This document shows, piece by piece, positions 58,353-64,000 of a stretch of DNA of 64,000 nt. The position numbers and the translations under genes are program-made. Every line of letters starts with the position of its first letter. Position 1 is the stretch's first letter. Origin of the DNA: Sanghuangporus weigelae (taxonomy: Eukaryota; Basidiomycota; Agaricomycetes; Hymenochaetales; Hymenochaetaceae); the NCBI GenBank assembly GCA_033182465.1, contig CP137325.1, positions 992,001 through 1,056,000 of the forward strand. The letters run 5' to 3'. The notes below the pieces were generated by a model, which was given only the letters and a program-made list of their open reading frames with translations, was not told the DNA's origin and searched no databases.

Positions 58353-58431
58353 CCCACCAGCACTTCAGCCAGAGAATTTTAACAAAGACCATACAACGTA
58401 CTCTTTCAGTTCTCACAGATCTGTATCCGCA

Positions 58432-59195
58432 ATGAAGCTTTTCACTGCTCAGCTATTCGTCCTCGCAAGCTCATTGAGCAGTTTTGCTCTAAACATCCGC
58501 ACCGGCTCCATTCCGCAGAGTCTGGCGGATGCTTGTCCTTCTGCACAGGTAATCAGTTCGTCGACAATCACCGTCAGTGGGCAAGACGTCGTGAGCCAGG
58601 TGTTCTCCTGCCCCGACGGCAACCTCACCGTTCCAGCGATACCCGACGCCAACCTTGTTCCCTCCAGCAACATCGCTCAGCGCTCGGCGTTTGAAGCGCG
58701 CAGCGCAGCAGAATGTACGACCCCAGCTGCTGAGTGCCAATGTGGTCAGGCTGGTGAATAACTCTTTTTGCTGTCCCCTTAATGTGTATCAGGAAACATG
58801 GCCATATTGTTAAATTTCATTTTCCAGTTGTTTGCGGCTGTTTCGGCGACACTGTGTCACAAACCGCGACCGACTGCACTGCTCTGGTTGGCTCGTTGCC
58901 TGTTATTTCGTCCATCGCGGGACCGACGTTCATCGTACAACCGGGAACAGTGCACACGACGTCGCTGAGGACCTGCTCAGTCAGTTTCACTAATCTAGGA
59001 TCGACACCTGAGGAGTTCTGTTGGGATGACTTGGTAAGTAGTATGAGCTGGCTTTCAATGAATCTAACACACTTCTCTTAATCGCTTTAGGCAACCCAGG
59101 CGAATAATGAAATGGCTTGCATTAATCAGAGGAATGAAGCTACCTGTGTGGCAGACACTCAGCGTTTTGTGATTCATATGGGCGTCGCCGTGTGA
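58432..59195 (+). CDS. SSP7: twelve-cysteine small secreted protein
   Basis: Exons 58432-58753, 58828-59033 and 59091-59195 join to 210 aa. Signal peptide: MKLFTAQLFVLASSLSSFAL. Mature part: DACPSAQVISSSTITVSGQD, FSCPDGN, EARSAAECTTPAAECQCGQA, CGCFGDTVSQTATDCTALVG, FIVQPGTVHTTSLRTCSVSF, FCWDDL, last exon ending QRFVIHMGVAV. Exon 1 has the same length (322 nt) as in SSP6 and SSP8. Function unknown. Confidence 0.9.
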
Positions 59196-60104
59196 CGGAT
59201 CGCAGAAACGGCTTCCATGAATATTCCCTTCCAGTGTTCTGGGGATGAACGTACAGAGCCGGTGCGGGATATGTTTGGGGATTACGGCTCATTCTATGTA
59301 TTTGTCTCTTGAATGTGCATAAAGTGCCACCAGAAAATTTTATTCAGATGCATATGGTGTCTCAATAGGAACGAGTAACCCGTCTCAGTCGAAGGAAGTG
59401 GGTCGTGCTTTTGCGGGGAGTTTATAACAAACAATGTATGAAAAGCAAACCTCGAAAGACAATTACCAAGTGTCCAGATGCCGCGATGCCCGAGGATGAA
59501 GATGGAGCGAAAAAGAAATCGAGGCCAGATCGATCTCGTGACTGAGTCTGGGCAAACGTCGCTTGTGAATGTGAATGTGCCTCTCCTTCTCACACTCGTC
59601 TCAGTCTTCTATATATGTAATGAAACCCGAGATACTGAACAGAACTTCAAGATATGAGTCAATCTATCCGGAAAGTAAAGCGTAGGATCCTGCAGCTACT
59701 ACTTACTGTATTCTTCCCGACCCTCGACTCGATTAATTCATGAATACGATACTTTTGCCTTTCAGGGCCTTTCAATGCAGGGAAAGATTTTCCTTCTTGG
59801 AAGCTCTAGGCTCAGATTTATGAGATGACTTCTGATGACTTCCTCGAGACAGTCGCCGAAATCGTCGCAGACGTTCCGAGTAATTTCGGGCTAATCGGAT
59901 AGTTGCAAAAGCCGCGGGAATACTCAGTTATCCTTTCCATGCTGGTGAATTTCAAAGAGTCTTGCGCCTTTAAACCCAATTCTGCTTGATCCTAGCAAGG
60001 GTTTACATCAATGACGTTATCTGCGACTTGACGTCCTTCGAAGTGATGCGGCTTGGTCGCACGAGTCGCGTCAAAGGACTCGCAAGGAAGAAAGTTATTT
60101 CAGT

Positions 60105-60400
60105 AAAGGCTTTCTTGTCCGAAGACGGAACTTGAGGTTAATCACGATCATGAGAAGTAGCTGTTCAGGAACGCACCGGAAGTTATCAAGTAGCCAGAGG
60201 AGATATGCGGTTAATAGGTTGACGTGTCTCAGGACAAAGAATACACGAAGTGTATATTCTACATGAGGTTGGATAGGAACAACAGTTGTCCTGCCACAGG
60301 TAGATTCGATCTGACCGCGGTGTTGAATCAACGTCTATCGAAGCCTTGCGCGGAACAGACTTTCGCTTCTGCGACTTCCGAGGAGGATGACTCACTAGTG
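60105..60400 (+). repeat. SSP-cluster intergenic block, copy 2
   Basis: Homologous to 54515-54790 in the same orientation, about 0.86 kb upstream of SSP8, with small insertions and deletions. It indicates that gene plus flank was the duplicated unit. Confidence 0.6.
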
Positions 60401-61177
60401 AGTATTTTGTAAAACAAGGTCAGCAGGGCACTTCATGAGAGGACTTATCGAGTCATAAGGTCGCAATGTAGGCGGAGAGAGAGAATGCCCGTGGGTTCTG
60501 AGGGGAGACTTGTCAGAAACGCGAAGATTTCGGTAAGATCGATTTCGTTCTGCGCACCGATTTTCTTCGAGATTAATTTTAGTTAAATCCAGAAGTCAGT
60601 ACTATTCGCCACTTTGATAACTTCGGTTTCCTCATGACCCGACGGAGAGAGGGACCTGATGCATTTAGAATATCCTTAATTCCGATAATAGGCACAGTAG
60701 CTTGCTGAGCCGAGTACACCGGTCATAGGTTCCCCGTGGAAGCTGAATCTTCCCGTCTTGTCGTTCTCGTTTCTCATGAAGGAGGGACAGGGTAAGATTT
60801 CAGGTCGAAGGGAGGGTCGGGAACACGAAAATGCGATGTCCAAACGCTTCTTCCGCGGGTAAAGCCTTAGTTCTCTTCAGAATACTTTCCAGCAATGGCC
60901 CAAGGTCGTGTTTAGGTCACCATATTGCGATTCTCTGAGAGTGCATCAGTGTTTTGTGTAAAAATAGATGAGCTGTCGTAAAACTGAATAGGAATAGTGA
61001 TGCCTTCCGTCAAATCGGGATAGTCAAATTTCAATCACGGTTTCTGTTAGTCCCTTCAAATCTCAAAATGTCGAAGATCCTTGAATAGCGGGATCTCCAA
61101 GATGCTGCAGGTCGTCTAATAATATTCATGCAGCTCTGTTGCTTGAGTCGGACTTTCTTTCTAGTTATTCGAGAACG

Positions 61178-61185
61178 TATAAAAA
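61178..61185 (+). promoter_or_regulatory. TATA box of SSP8
   Basis: TATAAAAA lies 86 bp before the ATG at 61264, as in SSP6 and SSP7. Confidence 0.6.
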
Positions 61186-61263
61186 CTACCAGTCTTTCAG
61201 TGAAACGTTTGCTCCAGAGACGGAAAAACATACTCTTCAACGCTAGCAGCTCTACACTCCGCA

Positions 61264-62020
61264 ATGAATCTCTTCACTTTTCAGCTACTCATCCTCGCGA
61301 GTTCTTTGAGCGCTTTTGCTCTGAGCATCCGCTCTGGTCTTGTTCCGCAGGAAGTGGCGAATGCATGCCCCTCTGCGCAAGTGCTCAGCTCCTCTACAAC
61401 CAAAATCGATGGTCAGGATGTTGTGCGCCAGGTGCTCTCGTGCCCGGGTGGCAACTTCACGTCATCGCTCCGAGCTATCGACAGAACGCTTTCCTCCAGA
61501 GGTCTCACCGAGTACCCGGCCATCGAAGCACGCAGCGCCGCCGAATGCACCACTCCTGCCGCTGAGTGCCAATGTGGCCAACCTGGTAAAGAAGTTTTTA
61601 CTAAGCGCAGCTTGCTATGTTCGCTAACGAGTTCTCTTCGCTCTCAGTTATCTGTGGTTGCTTTGGCGAAACTGTTGGACCCAGCGCTGCCGACTGCACC
61701 GCACTGATTGGCTCGTTACCGGTGATCGCGTCCATTACAGGCCCGACCTTCATTATCCAGCCAGGAACAGTGCACACGACTTCTTTGAGGAGCTGTGCCA
61801 TCAGCTTCACCAATCTAGGTGAGACTCCGGAGGAGTTCTGCTGGGACGATTTGGTAAGTACATTTTTAAAGGATAGATTAAATCTCTGCTCACCCTTCTT
61901 TACCTAAAGGCGAACCAGGCGAACGGAGAAATGAGCTGCATGAGTTCACCACCCTTCAGCAATGCGGTCTGTATGGCAGAGACTCAGCGTTTTGTCTTCC
62001 ACCTTGGGGAAGCCGTTTGA
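61264..62020 (+). CDS. SSP8: twelve-cysteine small secreted protein
   Basis: Exons 61264-61585, 61648-61853 and 61910-62020 join to 212 aa. Signal peptide: MNLFTFQLLILASSLSAFAL. Mature part: NACPSAQVLSSSTTKIDGQD, LSCPGGN, EARSAAECTTPAAECQCGQP, CGCFGETVGPSAADCTALIG, FIIQPGTVHTTSLRSCAISF, FCWDDL, and a last exon two codons longer than in SSP6 and SSP7, ending QRFVFHLGEAV. It is the last member before the conserved RPA3 gene. Function unknown. Confidence 0.9.
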
Positions 62021-62452
62021 CGGGCTTCGAGTATGTGGACTCGCGTATCAGAGCCCAGATGCCGATTGATGAGAGTCGAAGTGCGCTTATGGTGTTGGAT
62101 TTAATACACGATCATTAATATTCCTGTGTTGGACTCACATTTGTACGAGCCATCAGCATTGCTGTCTGAGAACGATTCTTTGAGCTTCAAAGTCACACTT
62201 GTACGCATAAAGTAAGGTTCTCCAAGCTGAGCTGCTCCTCGGCCTTTGCCCTCATCATGGCAAAGAGTAGTAGAAGTACCAATGAGGACAATTGCGTTCC
62301 CCACGCACGTCAGTTTCGGTCACGTAGACGCGTCGCGTCACGTCACACTCGTTCCCTAGGCAGACTCAAGAACGAAACTTGCTTTCTGTCCACCACGACA
62401 ATCGACTAGCGGTCGCTTAGTATCTGACTCGAGAAAGAAAAAAATCAAAATA
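62021..62452. other. Intergenic between SSP8 and RPA3
   Basis: It contains the SSP8 3' UTR and RPA3 promoter, including a repeated cacgt/cgtcac-rich piece near 62320-62350. No gene is seen. Confidence 0.45.
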
Positions 62453-63023
62453 ATGGACACGGAGATAAACTCCCAGCCTCGAGTGAACTCAGCTCGCCTC
62501 GGTGATTTTGTCGGACGTATCGTGAGGCTCGTGTGCAAAGTCGAGAGGGTGCGCTTTCCTTCGTTCTTCTGCATCAGCACAATACTGAGTCTTAGTTCAT
62601 GTCTACTTTTGCACGTCCCAGATAAAAGGCAACTCTGCCATTGTACGTGCATCGGACCATGGCCAGATTGAAGTTACTAGTACGATGCCTCTGGTACGTC
62701 GGGCCCCCTCATAACCCCCCTTGACTGTTGGCTATTTTGCCCCTGTCCACGCCCCCAGCGCCTAACGTGCCTAATGTGAAATGTTCTTTTGTGAATTTTA
62801 GGAAGAGCTCCTTTCGGGCACGTTCGTCGAGTTCATCGGTAGCGTTGAAGATTCAAGTACTGTGAAGATGCAAGCGTGCATCCCTCTTGGAACTGATCTA
62901 GGTGAGTAATTCTTGCATCTTTGTGAGCTAACGCCTAATGCCTTTCATGAAAATGAAGATATGGATCTGGCCAACGATTGTATCAACATGACGCACGATT
63001 CGCGATTTCAAAATATCTTCTAA
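62453..63023 (+). CDS. RFA3: Replication protein A subunit 3 (RPA14, Rfa3/Ssb3)
   Basis: Exons 62453-62548, 62622-62693, 62802-62901 and 62959-63023 join in frame to 110 aa, the usual size of the small RPA subunit. It is a single OB fold: SARLGDFVGRIVRLVCKVER, NSAIVRASDHGQIEVTST, EELLSGTFVEFIGSVEDSST, LANDCINMTHDSRFQNIF. RPA3 joins RPA1 and RPA2 in the trimer that coats single-stranded DNA in replication, repair and recombination, in the nucleus. The gene looks intact and is convergent with RLI1. Confidence 0.9.
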
Positions 63024-63383
63024 CTCATACTGCTCCTACCATCTCGCATGCCTGTATTTCTACTACATCCCGTCTAATGTACTCCCGATGTACGACTTGA
63101 CTTGATCACGTATATTTCTCGCTTCGTTATCCAGTGTCACAAAAGTATCGAGATTCGCAAATATATCTTCAATGACAAAGCATCTGTCCTATAGACCGTC
63201 TAATACACCTTTAGCCATCTAGTCATACAGCACAATGGTACGTGATGGCATTACTTCTAAAGCGGGCGCGGTATTTGCTGGAAATATCAGGGAAGCGCTC
63301 TCTAAAGGCCAAGGGCCTCAAGTAGCTCTTGTCATTGCTGGAATATGGGATGCTAGCGGAGAGTTTTGATACTTCGATCGCTC
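63024..63383. other. Convergent intergenic region RPA3-RLI1
   Basis: Two 3' UTRs are expected in these 360 bp. No further feature is seen. Confidence 0.5.
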
Positions 63384-64000
63384 TCAGTCCTCCAGGAAGA
63401 AGTAGTTGCCCGATGCTAGACAAGCCAAGTCAGCAAAACGTAAAGAAGAGCGACACACAAAACAACACACCCTTCTGCTCCTTATCCTTGACACTATTCA
63501 GTTTGTTCACCCGCGGGCGGAAGTTCGTCGGGTCACGTCTGAAGGTAATCCGAAGAGACGCAAGGAATCTATTCATTCCCGTTAAAAGCGACTGCGGAGG
63601 CGTCGCCGTTGCTGATATGGCAGGCTTGCCCTCGAATACGATGACGCGGTCAGCGAGGTAGGTAGCCATGATGAAGTCGTGCTCGATGACGAATGCGGTC
63701 TTCTTTGAGTGGAGGACGAATCGCTTGATGACTTTACTTGCGATGATACGTTGTTCGGAGTCGAGGAAGCTGGGAGCGTCAAACACATGAATCACAAAAG
63801 AAAGGGAAAAAAGAAGCGGAAATGGGATGAACGTACGAGGAAGGTTCATCAATGAGATATACCTGAACGTTCGGTTTCCCGAGTGCAAGGACGATAGCGA
63901 CTCGCTGGAGTTCACCACCAGATAGAGTCTTAACTTCCTGGTCCATGATATTTTCCAGACTCATCGGCTTAAGTACGTCCGTCTGGAATTGCGGATGCAT
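63384..64000 (-). CDS. RLI1: ABCE1/Rli1 ribosome recycling ATPase, 3' part
   Basis: Only the C-terminal part lies in the window; the gene continues beyond 64000. Visible exons: 64000-63837, 63769-63471 and 63415-63384. They encode the end of the second ABC domain: signature [19 protein letters not shown], Walker B with [16 protein letters not shown] across an intron, [20 protein letters not shown] with the H-loop His, then [17 protein letters not shown] and the ending [15 protein letters not shown]1 splits ribosomes after termination and carries Fe-S clusters at its N-terminus, which is outside the window. Sequence is as expected for an active protein. Confidence 0.92.

Larger units (their letters stand above)
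56365..58431. other. Intergenic between SSP6 and SSP7
   Basis: About 2.1 kb without a gene. It contains part of the SSP-cluster intergenic block (56930-57050), a small fold-back element (57363-57645), and, from about 58140, upstream DNA shared with SSP8. Confidence 0.5.
59196..61263. other. Intergenic between SSP7 and SSP8
   Basis: About 2.1 kb without a gene. It holds intergenic block copy 2 (60105-60400). Its last 300 bp (gaagatccttgaatagcgg and following) match the upstream DNA of SSP7. Confidence 0.5.

Overview
The window reads as nuclear DNA of an Agaricomycete-like basidiomycete. Most genes are cut by many 50-70 nt GT-AG introns, and the recognisable proteins are of fungal type: a three-RRM SR protein like Gbp2/Hrb1, a Snt1-like two-SANT corepressor, GPI17/PIG-S, GPI12/PIG-L, UBC4/5, RPA3 and Rli1/ABCE1. 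I see no tRNA, rRNA, CRISPR array or retroelement. Exon boundaries were worked out by hand from splice signals, reading-frame continuity and similarity to known families.

Region 1 (1-25.2 kb) is mostly conserved housekeeping sequence. It holds a cysteine-rich secreted protein gene (SSP1), unresolved small ORFs, a disordered protein, an MFSD5-like transporter, GBP2, GPI17 (minus), SNT1, a PIN4-type parvulin, a divergent GPI12 (minus), and two tandem UBC4/5-type E2 genes (minus).

Region 2 (25.7-48.3 kb) is accessory and strongly rearranged. Two direct tandem GH1 beta-glucosidase-like genes (A, B) are followed by a large inverted duplication. Its arms (about 32.7-37.6 kb and 41.6-47.3 kb) each carry GH1 and TPR sequence, and between them sits a secreted six-hairpin glycosidase gene. 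The right arm keeps a full GH1 gene (C) and a broken TPR-CHAT gene. The left arm keeps a truncated GH1 copy (D) and a decayed TPR array. A 564 bp hAT-type MITE sits in the left arm, and the right arm preserves its empty site. A 764 bp TA-flanked fold-back element sits just behind the glycosidase gene.

Region 3 (48.8-62.0 kb) is a cluster of seven more members (SSP2-SSP8) of the SSP1 family. They are small secreted proteins of about 204-215 aa, each with twelve cysteines in one fixed order, a CWD motif, and the same three-exon structure (intron phases 1 and 0; middle exon 203 or 206 nt). I do not recognise the family. It is the best candidate here for something undescribed: a locally expanded effector-like or surface protein family. 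Its flanking DNA is duplicated too.

Region 4 (62.4-64 kb) returns to housekeeping genes: RPA3 (plus) and the 3' part of RLI1/ABCE1 (minus, running off the window).
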